Source: Trichoplax sp. H2
Taxonomy: Eukaryota; Placozoa; Uniplacotomia; Trichoplacea
DNA: 64,000 nt
Direction: 5' to 3'
Assembly: GCA_003344405.1 (NCBI GenBank)
Contig: NOWV01000136.1
Span: forward strand, 124,001-188,000
Shown here: in pieces, positions 48,759-59,191 of the stretch
How positions within the stretch are numbered: position 1 is the stretch's first letter
How the letters are laid out: every line of letters starts with the position of its first letter
The notes under the pieces: model-generated
The model's input: the letters and a program-made list of their open reading frames with translations, nothing else
The model's database searches: none
What the model was told of the DNA's origin: nothing
Position numbers and translations under genes: made by a program

Positions 48759-49755
48759 ATCTATTTATTATAAAGTTGTAGTATATTTAACATAGCAGAT
48801 GGAAACCTTACAGAATTTTACTTAGGTTATGTATTCAATACAATTCTGATTCTTAAATTCAATTTGCTGAATATCAAATCCGATGCATCAAAGAATGTTT
48901 ATTTTATTCACGTCTCAAAGGAATGACATTTAATAGTCTGTGTGTTTATTGAGAGAGTGATGTATAACTATCAATTAAACATCGATTTATTATAAAGTTC
49001 TTTGCATATCGCTTAGCAGATCGAAACTATGAAATTTTACTTAATTTATCTTCATAGGTAAATAGATTTTAGATTCTATAGTGAGACGTCGGTAGTCCTA
49101 AGTAAGATGGCGGCGCTAGACCTAAGCCATGGACTAGTAATGGCAAGGATCACTTTTAGGCATTAAGGTAGTCGTGTACTATTAGTAGCTGATTCTAGAG
49201 ACGATAGCTGTGTACATAAGTAAGATTGCAGGGCGCCTTGGTAAGCGGCATTAGCAGATCTCGCCTATCATTGGCTTAGAATGAGGGATAGCAATCATAC
49301 CTAGCTAGGGATCTTGTACCTGCAGGAGCTATACTAAGTATTGAGTGGTATAAGGGAAACGATAGACTAGGTTAAGCTAGGTTTTAATTTGAACTGGCTA
49401 GGCAGAGCAACTGGGCAAAGACATTCGTCAGCATAATTTCAGGAAGGATATAAAGGCTGATATCTTAAAGAGAAGTTTAATCGATAGCCTTTGAACTAGC
49501 TGTGTAATTACCTAGTCTAAAGTTTTAATACTGTAATATTCAACAATATTTTTAAGTAATAACTAATTTTAAGCGCTACATTATGAGACTGATTGCTGAC
49601 TGGTTAGAGCAGAGCTAAAGGTAGTACATTATTACAATGTATTGAATGCAATTCTGATTCTTAAATTCTATTTATCGAATGCCAAATCAAAGTCATCAGG
49701 GATATTATTTAAATAATATCAAAAAGGAGGAAGGACATGTGATAGTCTGCGTTTT
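48759..49755. repeat. Direct repeats around a GC-richer island
   Basis: ATGTATTCAATACAATTCTG at 48829 recurs as ATGTATTGAATGCAATTCTG at 49637, with about 120 bases of similarity. A second pair (TTATTATAAAGTT at about 48767 and 48989) has period about 222. Together they flank the 49.08-49.5 kb island. Confidence 0.55.
49080..49500 (+). promoter_or_regulatory. Candidate promoter / 5'-leader region of the macro-like/TIR locus
   Basis: A locally GC-richer island 350-760 bases upstream of the first macro-like exon. AAGATGGCGGC at 49103-49113 is an exact match to the YY1-type motif found near animal transcription starts. A related phrase, AGTAAGATTGCAGGGCGCC, follows about 120 bases later. Start site not visible; assignment is inference. 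Confidence 0.35.
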
Positions 49756-49843
49756 ACTTATTACTAAATCGGTTGTCAAATGATAGCACTTTGAAACGGT
49801 ATTATACCTATATTTTAAGCTAGATTGGCTAGTTCAAGATCTA

Positions 49844-50940
49844 ATGGGTGGTGATTTGAGAATAGTAAGCCAATTTACAAGCGAAAATTGCGTATTTAAA
49901 TTTGCAGTAGGAGATCTTACAACATTATCGAAGAAAGATGCTGTGGATATCCTGGTTGTGTCAGCGTTTCCAGGTATGAGTAGAGTAATGGATCTTTATA
50001 AATAAACCCTTTCGATGACACGTTTACGTATCTATTATCAAATTATCAGATTTACTTTATGGCTCTTGCCATAAAATAGAATATAAAATAATTTCAATTG
50101 CCTTAAAAAAGAATTTAATGTAAACTTAACATGAATTTTGTTAGGTGATTATGCGACTATTCCTGGCACACTCATTGGAGCTTTACATTCTAGATTGAAA
50201 GTTAGCCTGAGAGAATTGGCAAAAGATAGAGTGGATTATCGTTTATTCTATAACTGTTGGTATTCTCGCCTTCTTCCCAGTCATCTCAACTTTCGAAGGA
50301 TATTATGTTTCGAGAATGTTACAAAATCGCATCCATCTCAGGCTCTTGGCGATATTTTCCGCTGTATTCTCCCGCTATTTAACGACAATCAAGGTTCAGT
50401 AGCAGTGCCTATATTAGCAAGTGGTAACCAGGTAATGAGCTTTCATGAAATGAAGCCTATTTGAAGATAAGAAACGATAAATTACATCTTTTACTTTATA
50501 ATACATATTGATGAGCTTATAATCATAGTTTTATGGATTTTAATCATATTATTTTAAAACAATTAGGGCTATAGTCATAAACAAATGCTTTCAGCTACCA
50601 TAGAATCTGCAATAACATGGCTACAATCAGGCTTGTCGATGAAATCATTAATCATATGCAGTTATCTAGAGAGTAAAGAGTTACTAGCCGTTTTTAATTC
50701 GTATAAAGCACAACTAACATTACCAATGAAGGTTAGTAATTGAATTATATAGCTATAAAGTCATATTTGTACATCTGGCATGGTTTATGACTAGTGAGAT
50801 TGGATTTATTTTTTATTCTAAAGTATCCAGCGGGTTCCGGTCCTAAAGTTTCACCAACCAAACAGCCAACCAAAAAACCGGTTACCAAAGTAACGCCTAT
50901 AAAGTACGAAAAGTATCTAATAAAATTAAAAGTGCAATAG
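49844..50940 (+). CDS. Macro-domain-like protein with basic Pro/Thr/Lys tail, about 232 aa
   Basis: Exons: 49844-49973, 50145-50431, 50567-50731, 50824-50940, all with GT-AG ends and matching phases. The product starts MGGDLRIV. It carries the landmarks of a macro fold in order: VGDLTTL (like GDIT), VDILVVSAF (in place of VNAAN), IPGTLIGAL (loop 1), FRRILCFE, then VAVPILASGNQGYS (loop 2, like FPAxxTGxxG) and a helix with WLQSGLSMKSL. Macro domains bind ADP-ribose or related nucleotides; the usual ribose-contacting Asn is not in place, so binding is unproven. The tail is SGPKVSPTKQPTKKPVTK and then stops at TAG 50938. AATAAA at 51028 follows. The first Met is the first in-frame ATG, but an upstream coding exon is possible. 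An alternative donor at 50904 (AAA|GTACGA, phase 2) would join this module to the next locus in frame. Confidence 0.72.
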
Positions 50941-51170
50941 GACATAGTCCTGACTGGAAGCTAAATCCAACATCAAGCTCTGATAGTCTTATGTTACATT
51001 ATTTTTATATAATCAAAGAACAAATACAATAAAACTTAATGCTGCGACAAGTATCTAGTAAAATAAAAGTATATTTAGATATAATCCTGATTGGAAGCTA
51101 AATCCTTCATTAAGCTATGATAGTCCTAATTTAAATTTTTTTATATAATTAGAGCATAAATAGAATAAAA
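50911..51170. repeat. Tandem duplication of the 3' end of the macro-like gene, period about 137 bp
   Basis: AAGTATCTAATAAAATTAAA at 50911 recurs as AAGTATCTAGTAAAATAAAA at 51049. Both are followed by TGGAAGCTAAATCC, TTATATAAT and an AATAAA (51028, 51164). It covers the last codons, stop and polyadenylation signal. Confidence 0.75.
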
Positions 51171-51244
51171 ATAGATCCAACTCGTTTTATAAACCATTAT
51201 ATCATCCGCTTACATCTGCTGCTTTAATAATTGATTACTGATAG

Positions 51245-54200
51245 GAATGTTCCTGCAACAAATTCGTTACGAATAGTCGATTCATTCGGTGTTGAAGGAA
51301 CTGCTTGTCCATCGATAATTAAATATGCAACAGGAGATTTAACAGATTTGCAAAAAAGCGATGAAATTGATGTTTTAGTAGTCTCTGCATTTTCAAGTAA
51401 GCGTTTCTTAATATTCTTACAATCGTATCTATTGAACCTTTAAAACTGTGATTCAGGCGTATTATATATGCACCAGTCTAGAAGTTTCTTTTTCCGCTTC
51501 AATAATTACCTTCCTTAATATTTATGGTGTGATATTTTCTTATTGCAGATGACTATGCAGCTATTCCTGGGACGTTGATCGGAGCATTAAAAAAAAATTT
51601 GGGTATTAGTGTTGAGGAGCTAGCAAAAAACAAAGCTGAAGATTACCGAAAATATTATTCTTGCTGGTGGTCTCAGTTGCTTCCTAGTCACATCAATTTT
51701 AAGCGTATAGTCTGTTTTGAAAAGAAAATAAGCGTTAAGCCCACCCAAGTTATTGGTAATATTTTCCGATGTTTCTTTCCACTTTTTAACAACGAGCCTT
51801 GTTCAGTAGCTATGCCAGTACTAGCAACCGGCAATCAGGTAAACTATGCATGAGTCGATTATTTACTGTATTGTTTGCTCCCGCTATATCTAACGAAGTA
51901 GCTCATATCGAGCGGCACCTAGAGGTAAATTTAGAAATTCATGTCCAACATAATGCAATATAACTACTATAACATATACCAATCCAGAGTTATCGATCAA
52001 GACGATTGTTTAATTGTGCGCTATGAGTAAAAATGTAGAAAAATTATGCAGAAAAATAATACAAACTGAAGCGTACCGTGTATGTTACTTTCTTGTACTA
52101 GATAAATCTTGTAAATCTTGTAGGCACAGTCTTACCAGAGTATTTGACCTTTAGCTATCTACTATTAGTCAGAAATGGTCAAAATTCAGTAATTTCTTCC
52201 AGACAGTATAAAACTAACTACAACATTTTTAGATTTTAAACTAATTCGACTGCTTATAATATGGCCTTGCTATGATAGTTGACTATTTAGAGTTATTATT
52301 TGGATATTATAGGGATATTCCCAGACTCGAGTATTTGAGTCTCTATTAAATGCTGCTATCCGGTGGATAAGAGCGGGCTTACCACTCAAGTCGCTGTTAG
52401 TTTGCAATTTTACGAAAAACCCTGAATTGGATTTGTTATTCACTAAAATCAAGGCTACTGCTTTGCTTCCTCAACCAATAGCTAAAGTAAGTTACCTATT
52501 TATAAATAAGTATCAAGTTATAGGAAGGGTTTGAAAAATTTTCAATAGAACTTTAGTTGTGGTATCAAATTACGACATGTCTCACAAAATATTTCATTAT
52601 CAGCGAAATATAAACACAAATTGATGGATGGCCAAAACTTTTGCCCTTCAGGTTCCAGAATTCGATTTCGATTTTTATATATCCTATAGTCCCCAAGATA
52701 TTACACTTGCAAACAGAGTGAAGAATGAGCTTGAAAATGCATGGGCAGAAGAAAAGAAAGCAATTCGTCTTCATACTAACTTTCAAGAAATTAATCCTGA
52801 CATTTCATGGCAAGATGAAATTTATAATGCCATTTGCAAATCAATCCGTGTTATTGTGATATTAACACCTAGCTATTTGCAGGTATATTCCTTAACCAAT
52901 ATAAAAATTAGCATAGTCTAGTTCTATGATGCATTTGGAAATTATTTCTTCTATTTGACTTTTCTAAAACAGCTTAAATGTTTGCTTGATTTGATAATTT
53001 ATATAGTGCGAAGCATGTAAGGAACAATTTAACGTTGCACTTTGTGTCAACCAACAATCTAAATGGAATTTGTTAGCCCCACTCTATGTTATTGCTATTC
53101 CTGATATTCCAACATATATTACATTAGTACAATATATAGACTGTCGGTGAGTATTATTTGAACGTAACTAACAATAACTTTATACCTATAAAATTATTAG
53201 ATATCTCGTAGGATTGTATAGGACTATTAGAAATGAGTAGCCTTCTCAATGATTCGCATTTTGCATAGGGATAATACCGAGGTCTGTATCAGTAAAGCAA
53301 GTGAACAGTTTTGTGAATGGCATCAGCGGTCTAGCGATGAATTAGAACTAATTGATAATCCTCACGAAAAAGCTACAATCAAGTATAATTATGATTTATT
53401 CATTTCCTACTGTCACGAAAATTCAAACTATGCTAAGTTAGTACTTGAAAAGATGAAAATTTTCGATGAAGATGCTAACATTTTCTTTGATGTTCAGCAA
53501 TTAAAGGTAGATTGCTGTAGTATTTTGAACCAGATCAAACTTGATTATAGCTATTTATCAGTGAATAAGAACATATAAATGTTTATGTGTCATAAAACTT
53601 GTAAATAGATAGGCCGTTTTAGTTTATCATCTAGATGGATATATTCTAGTAATGAATCATTACCAAAACTCTTTAGAAGTTAATCTCCGCGTATCTTTCT
53701 ATCATTCATTTGGCTAATTTTTATTTATAGACAGGAACCGCATGGCAGAAAGAGCTATATGAAGCTATTGATGGTAGTCAAAGTTTAGTTGCTATTGTTA
53801 CACCTGCATATGTACGATCAAAAGTGTGTTATGAAGAGTTTTCACTAGCATTAGCATTGGATCGTGAAAGAAATACATCAGAAGGGAAACGATTTTACTT
53901 TTGTCCTGTTATCTTAAACAGTAATGATAACGTTCCTAGTACATTTAGACATGCCAATATGATGATTTGTAAAGATGGTAGTTTCTCAAATGAATTTGTT
54001 AGTAAGGTTTGCCAACATTTAAAAATAGGCCAACATTTACAGGTGTGTTTAATTATTAAGGAAAATATTACATAAAATTTTTACAATATAAAGCTATCTA
54101 ATAATTGGATTAAGTCATTAGAAAAATGCTAAAACAACTTGATACTTTTGCAAGGATTTTCCGATGGACAAGGATGAGAAATCACCAAAGCTGGATGAAG

Positions 54201-55401
54201 TTCTAAGTAAATGGAGAGCGTTCCAGTTTACTCAAATAGCACAGGAAATAATGGCTGATCTTGATAAATTACCAAAAAGCGCAGTTACTGGCACTGGTGC
54301 TACTACTAAAAGATCGTCTATCAAAGCCATCCTTTGTTCAAAAAACATTTCAACGAGGGCAATCATAAATACTTTCAATGCTAGTACCACTGCTAGTACA
54401 ATAAAAGTTGATGATTCGCAAAAGTCTGTACATGTTGTAATCTTAAATGCTCAAAGCGAAGAAGATACAGCTGCTATGTTGAGAAGTTTGCTGACGAGAT
54501 TACTTCCTCAAACGAGAGTTACTCTATTGCAACAGCCAAAAACAGAAGAACAAACTCATAGAAGATTAAATATACTAGATGAAGTTGATATGGCTATAGC
54601 ACTAATATCACCACAATATTTATTGTCTCCTAAATTAGTAGACGAATTGCATATCATGCTTTTTCGACAAAGGAGTAATCCTCAGCGGTGTCTCTTTTTC
54701 CCAATAATTATGTATGGACTGCCGGAAGAACCGTTATATTTTAGGATATTAAACTGTAGATACGCATGCCACGATGAATTTTGGGATAAACTATACGAAA
54801 AGAGTCAGTTAAAAGTCCTAATTGAGAGTATATTTGGCCGTCTTGATATACGAAAGCAAATGGTATTGGTTTGTGCCGCTATTCATATAATCCGACTTTT
54901 AAATGGAAAAGGTATTTTTGCGTTAAAAGCATATCGCATCACTTAGAAAGCTGCTTCAAAATGATAGAACGAGCTACATACGAATGCAATCGCAAATATA
55001 ATTACGATAGTCTAGCAGAATATTTGTAAGTTTGTAGTTCTCACTTTTATACGGATAGTATCTTAATTTCATTGCATTGTCGTGATAATTGGAATCAGAT
55101 CTATTTTATTATACTATAGCTTAAGAACATTATAAATATCTTGAATTGATAAGACTATACGTCTAGGATTCGCATTTATTGATATTAGGAACTACTATAC
55201 GAGTATATAAGTAATACTAATTTATCGAATTACTCTTTTATGGCTTTGCTACTACATAGATATCATAAATGAACGATACTGTATTGCTAAATTTACATTT
55301 TCGTTACAGATCAAGGAAATTTCGGTATTTTATTAAATCTCAATAAAATCAACGACGAAATTGAGGATATTGAAGTAATTGATAAATTGAAGAAGCTGTA
55401 A
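51245..55401 (+). CDS. Macro-like / triple-TIR protein, about 795 aa, 5' end not found
   Basis: Exons: 51245-51396, 51549-51838, 52313-52486, 52652-52882, 53007-53146, 53269-53506, 53731-54042, 54155-54911, 55310-55401 (stop TAA); all phases agree. The first three give a macro-like module (ATGDLTDL, IDVLVVSAF, IPGTLIGAL, VAMPVLATGNQGYS, WIRAGLPLKSL). TIR1 follows (FDFYISYSPQD, TPSYLQCEACKEQF), then TIR2 (YDLFISYCHEN, IFFDVQQLKTG, TPAYVRSKVCYEEF). A Ser/Thr/Ala linker then leads to a diverged TIR3 (VHVVILNAQSEED, ISPQYLLSPKLVDEL) and a short acidic tail. TIR domains signal by assembly or cleave NAD+. The catalytic-Glu position is Gln in TIR1 but Glu in TIR2 and TIR3. The first exon has no ATG, so an upstream exon, perhaps shared with the preceding locus, is required. 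Probably cytosolic: no signal peptide or membrane segment is seen. Confidence 0.82.
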
Positions 55402-56277
55402 GGTCTCGATTGTAATGTGTACTTGTTACGCTTAGGTTATGTATTTGTTGCTAAAGCCATAAGTTAAGTTAGTGTTAATAATTAATCAAGGTTTAGATAG
55501 GGTTTCTTTATATTGCTTTTTACTTAATCTGAGATTTGTATTTGTACATAACTTCATGAAATAGAGAATATATAGCATCTGTGTAGGCTACAGTATGTAT
55601 CCTAGAAGATTGGAGAATTTAGGACAGTTTTGATCTTATTGCCTGTCGATAACATCTTCTTTAACTGAAAAGTTGATGAAATTGATGGCTCCATCAATTT
55701 TATCATTAGTATTTAGTAGCCTAACAGTACTTAAAACTAGGTTTGTAGTATCAATTTTTATTTTATATCAATAAATATACATATCTTACCATAAATTGAC
55801 TACGGTTCTTAAGGGTAATACAATGTTCAACATGTCACTTTTTCTATAGTTTTTCTGTAACATAGTTCCTAGGTGTAGATGATCTATCGTAATACTATAG
55901 CGCATACATTTAAAAAGTATCGTTGCTATAAAAATTGCTCGTAATATAATAGTATGCTTAATAGGATATCTTGGTCCAGTAGAAGATAAAAATGTTAACT
56001 TTATACATTAAACAAATAATTTAGTTGTACTAGACTTAAGTACGACTGATGATAATAAAATTATGATCACAATATGCTGATTTTGACATTAATAAATCCA
56101 TATCATACACTCAAAATGAAATGTGAAGTTCATTTGCTCTAGAACTTTCAACTAAGTTCAGTCTCATATTACTGCATTTCTTGCAACAGTAATTCTACCA
56201 TTTAATAAGCTATTTGCCACTTAAGTAAGACGGTAGTACTTGCTTGAAAGAGCCATATTAACTTTAAAACTGTAAAT
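55402..56277. other. Intergenic, convergent gene ends
   Basis: Between the TIR gene and CYB5D1, which converge. A plus-strand AATAAA at 55770 could end the TIR transcript. Nothing else seen. Confidence 0.5.
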
Positions 56278-57423
56278 TCAAGCTTCAGTTAAGTCATCAT
56301 TAAAATAGATATGAATCGCTGGTAAAAAAGAGTCATCGTTCATGCCAAGTTTGAAAAATTCTTCAGAATCATCAGCAACTTCGTTCTCTTCTAGGGTTTT
56401 TGTCATGTCTAAATTTTTTCCAATGTATTTCCAAGTATAACTGCGTGCATGGGAATTGTATTTCATATAACGATCTTGAATCTCATCTAAGATTTCTTCA
56501 GAGCAAACCTGCAACAAGCAATATTCTTAATTACGATAAATTTTATAATGTATCATTCTGTAAAGTACTTATGCTGCTATTACGAAATATATAAAATCGA
56601 TAGGAGATTAAGCTGAAGTTTAGTATTACTTCGATTGTTTGCTCTTGAGATGTTAAAGTATTTATAACGCGAATAAATCGAGTTTTCTGTGAAAGAAGGC
56701 CTATGCAATAGGCATCATCTTTCCACCAAGGCTTTCCAAAATTATTAGCCCAATCACTTTGTGGATATGGCGGTGGAATATGAATAAAACGGCCATGAGG
56801 TGTATATGGTACAATGCAACCGGTAACAGGATCGACATGCGTTCTTACCTAAATCAAGAGTGAAATTAATTTTACACTTAATGCATTTACGTGTCTTTTA
56901 ATACGATTCAATTTTAAGATAAAAGCAAATACTGTAATATTGAACAACTACTCACATCTTTCGTTTTATCATCGAACCAATGAGAAATGTCTTTACCAGC
57001 TGATTGTATAACTGGTTTCAAGAGTAGATCTCCTATAATGGATAAATGGCGTGGTTATTCGAGCTTACTAACATCACCGAATTTCAACTAATAGCCGTTG
57101 ATTACCATATATCATATACTTGTTATAAATAAAATGATTATATTAATACGAATCTCAATCATTCACTCATACTACATCAACGCAATAATCTACTCTTCAA
57201 TATTATATGTTGTTGCCATACTTCTTTGCAGACTCCATCGGCAAATACTGTAAAACCTTGACAAGTACATCAGTAAGCTAGAGCTAAACGATGCCTAACC
57301 TGAATATTGATTACATAGCGGTGTTAAATTGTAAACCTTGCCCAGGAATGAAATCCATAAATCATCGATTGTAGTGTGTATACTAACTTCGTTAGGAGTG
57401 AAATATTTCGGCCTTACCACCAT
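56278..57423 (-). CDS. CYB5D1: Cytochrome b5 domain-containing protein 1, 216 aa
   Basis: Four exons on the minus strand: 57423-57300, 57032-56956, 56848-56630, 56508-56278 (stop TGA), with consistent phases and GT-AG ends. The product has the N-terminal half of a cytochrome b5-like fold ([48 protein letters not shown]). The family-specific part follows: [44 protein letters not shown], and C-terminal [13 protein letters not shown] and FNDDLTEA. Length is close to vertebrate CYB5D1 (about 228). The HPGG heme ligand motif of true b5 is absent from this region, as I recall for the family. CYB5D1 proteins are associated with motile cilia and radial spokes, fitting a ciliated animal. The start ATG is the first in the exon after an upstream in-frame stop region. 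Confidence 0.95.
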
Positions 57424-57512
57424 TGCGAATTTTTTTATCCAACTATCCACTTTAGTTCAATGTAACCTGATGTTGTTATGGAAACGTAAACTGGAGTTTT
57501 GCGGAATTTATA

Positions 57513-57640
57513 CAGTACAGTACTGTAACTCTACGGTACAGTGTACTGTACTCCTGCTCCGATTGGTGAGACAGCGGACAGATCATAAAAGGGTTCTATA
57601 CGATTTCTACTCTACTGCACTATACTTTTGTACAGTACAC
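57513..57640. promoter_or_regulatory. Palindrome cluster upstream of CYB5D1
   Basis: Perfect palindrome TACAGTACTGTA at 57516-57527, followed by ACAGTGTACTGTAC (about 57539) and TTGTACAGTACAC (about 57627), about 90-220 bases upstream of the CYB5D1 start codon. A GC-rich patch with GACGGGCGTCCGCGCGTC follows at about 57694. Probably part of the promoter; no known factor assigned. Confidence 0.35.
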
Positions 57641-57912
57641 TAAACATTGACCGTCTCGTAACGGTATGATTCCAGACCAGCCGACACGAACTAGACGGGC
57701 GTCCGCGCGTCTGTTCATTTTTTTGATCCAACAAGTACTGGACACTATATAGTGTTCTAAACTAGCGCTGTAGACTTATAGAATATTATAGAATGAAATA
57801 GTAAACACTTGATTGCCCTGGAATTGTATTAGCTGCAAATCTTTCTCCTGAGCATTTACTTTGATTGCAAAATTATTTCTTGCTATCATTTCTTACACAG
57901 TTGTAGCTCTTA
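57641..57912. other. Spacer between CYB5D1 and the 57913 candidate exon
   Basis: Short, partly GC-rich. Overlapping open stretches of about 30 codons exist on both strands but neither has family features. Confidence 0.35.
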
Positions 57913-58084
57913 CTACTGATTAATTAATCTATTAGACGTTGTGATAATAGATAAGAGTTCTTGAGCTATTAATTTTAATTCTTTGGCCATCAGATAAGGA
58001 CGATCGAGTTGTGTACTAGCTGCAGTGGAGGAGGCTGCCAATAATGAAGTGGAGAGATTGCTGAGGAGCAGTAGGGCGAAACGG
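57913..58084 (-). CDS. Candidate C-terminal exon of an unknown minus-strand gene
   Basis: A strong acceptor on the minus strand (long pyrimidine tract, CTGCTCCTCAG) is followed by an open frame to TAG with protein-like sequence: STSLLAASSTAASTQLDRP then MAKELKLIAQELLSIITTS. It is Ala/Ser-rich, then an amphipathic helix. Upstream open frames exist near 58230-58330, but none that I tested joins in phase with a good donor, so the gene model is incomplete. Family not recognised; it could be chance. Confidence 0.3.
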
Positions 58085-58335
58085 TAAATAGAAAGTTGAA
58101 TTATAGTGATCATGCATAGTTTACACTTCAATTTATCGCTATTCCTTACACTGTGTTGTATCCAAGTGTTTGATTCTATGGTAAAGTGGGCTACGCACCA
58201 TAACGGTGCCAAAATGTTGTATTAACGTGAGCGAATTGAAGGTCAATGCTGGTTAGAATATTTGCATGTAGGACTGCAATTCTGCAAGAATAGCTTGCAG
58301 ACAGACCTGACGAATGGCGTATAGCATCTATAAAA

Positions 58336-59191
58336 TAATAGTGCACCTATCACGACCAAGGTTGTGACACCAGAAGATAATATAAAAATAAATGTTCTTT
58401 ATCCTCGTTGATCCGGCAGATCTACCTCGTTACTTGACATTAAGTAGAACTACTCCTCTAATAATTAATGACTGTTTGCTTCTGAAGTGAAATAATTGGT
58501 GCTAGTCTACCTTTTATCCTACAGACAACTCTTTGATCGACGTGTATAACTACAGTATCTAGTCTACATATGGAAGTGAGAACTATCTAGTGTATCTGCT
58601 GTATTTGTTGTATTATCAGGTTTGTTGAAGTAGGGTAGACAATTTGCTATGCAAATAATTTCATATCAAAAATTTCACATCTAATTTTTTAGAGCTGTGG
58701 CAAACCAGCTAGACAGAAGGTGTTAATTACAGCTCCTATATCAACTTGCTTTTTTGTTAAATATTGATACTTGTCGATGAAGCGAATATAGCTGAATTCA
58801 TAATTCTGTTATGAATTTAAACATCTCTATTGCATCTTTGATATCGTACCTAGTATACTGAACTGAAGCTTATTTTACTAACTGGTGTATCAATATTCGA
58901 ATATCGTACAACAAAATTCATGATATATGGTAAAGTTAATGGGCATATTTGTAAAATTGTGCACGTACGCGATTATAGTATACGCGTATTTACTGCGAGT
59001 GCATTTTGCTTTATTCTTCGCGGTAGAGCAAAAATCATTCGATTTCCAGTTTCCGTTTAGGTAGTGACTTGTTATGTTTAAAAACGATTATATCTCATTT
59101 ACTACTTACTAATTTATGCGTTCATATATTTTCATTCTTATTTCAATAGATGATAGTAAGGATACATTAGTCGTAATACCTTGTTGGCGAC
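58336..59191. other. Upstream region of the C3orf33 homologue
   Basis: No confident exon. A minus-strand ATG frame (MIFALPRRIKQNALA) ending at GTAAAT near 58990-59035 could be a divergent first exon, but no partner exon was established. Confidence 0.3.

Noticed and set aside
49081-49160. ATGGCGGCGCTAGACC as the true start codon of the macro-like gene
   Set aside because: The frame stops after 19 codons without a usable donor, so I treat the motif as a promoter element.
57338-57643. Plus-strand frame over the CYB5D1 promoter
   Set aside because: Antisense to CYB5D1 exon 1 and its palindromic upstream DNA.
58401-58425. Similarity to the 5' end of 18S rRNA (CGTTGATCCGGCAGATC)
   Set aside because: Only about 15 of 19 bases match and no rRNA sequence follows.
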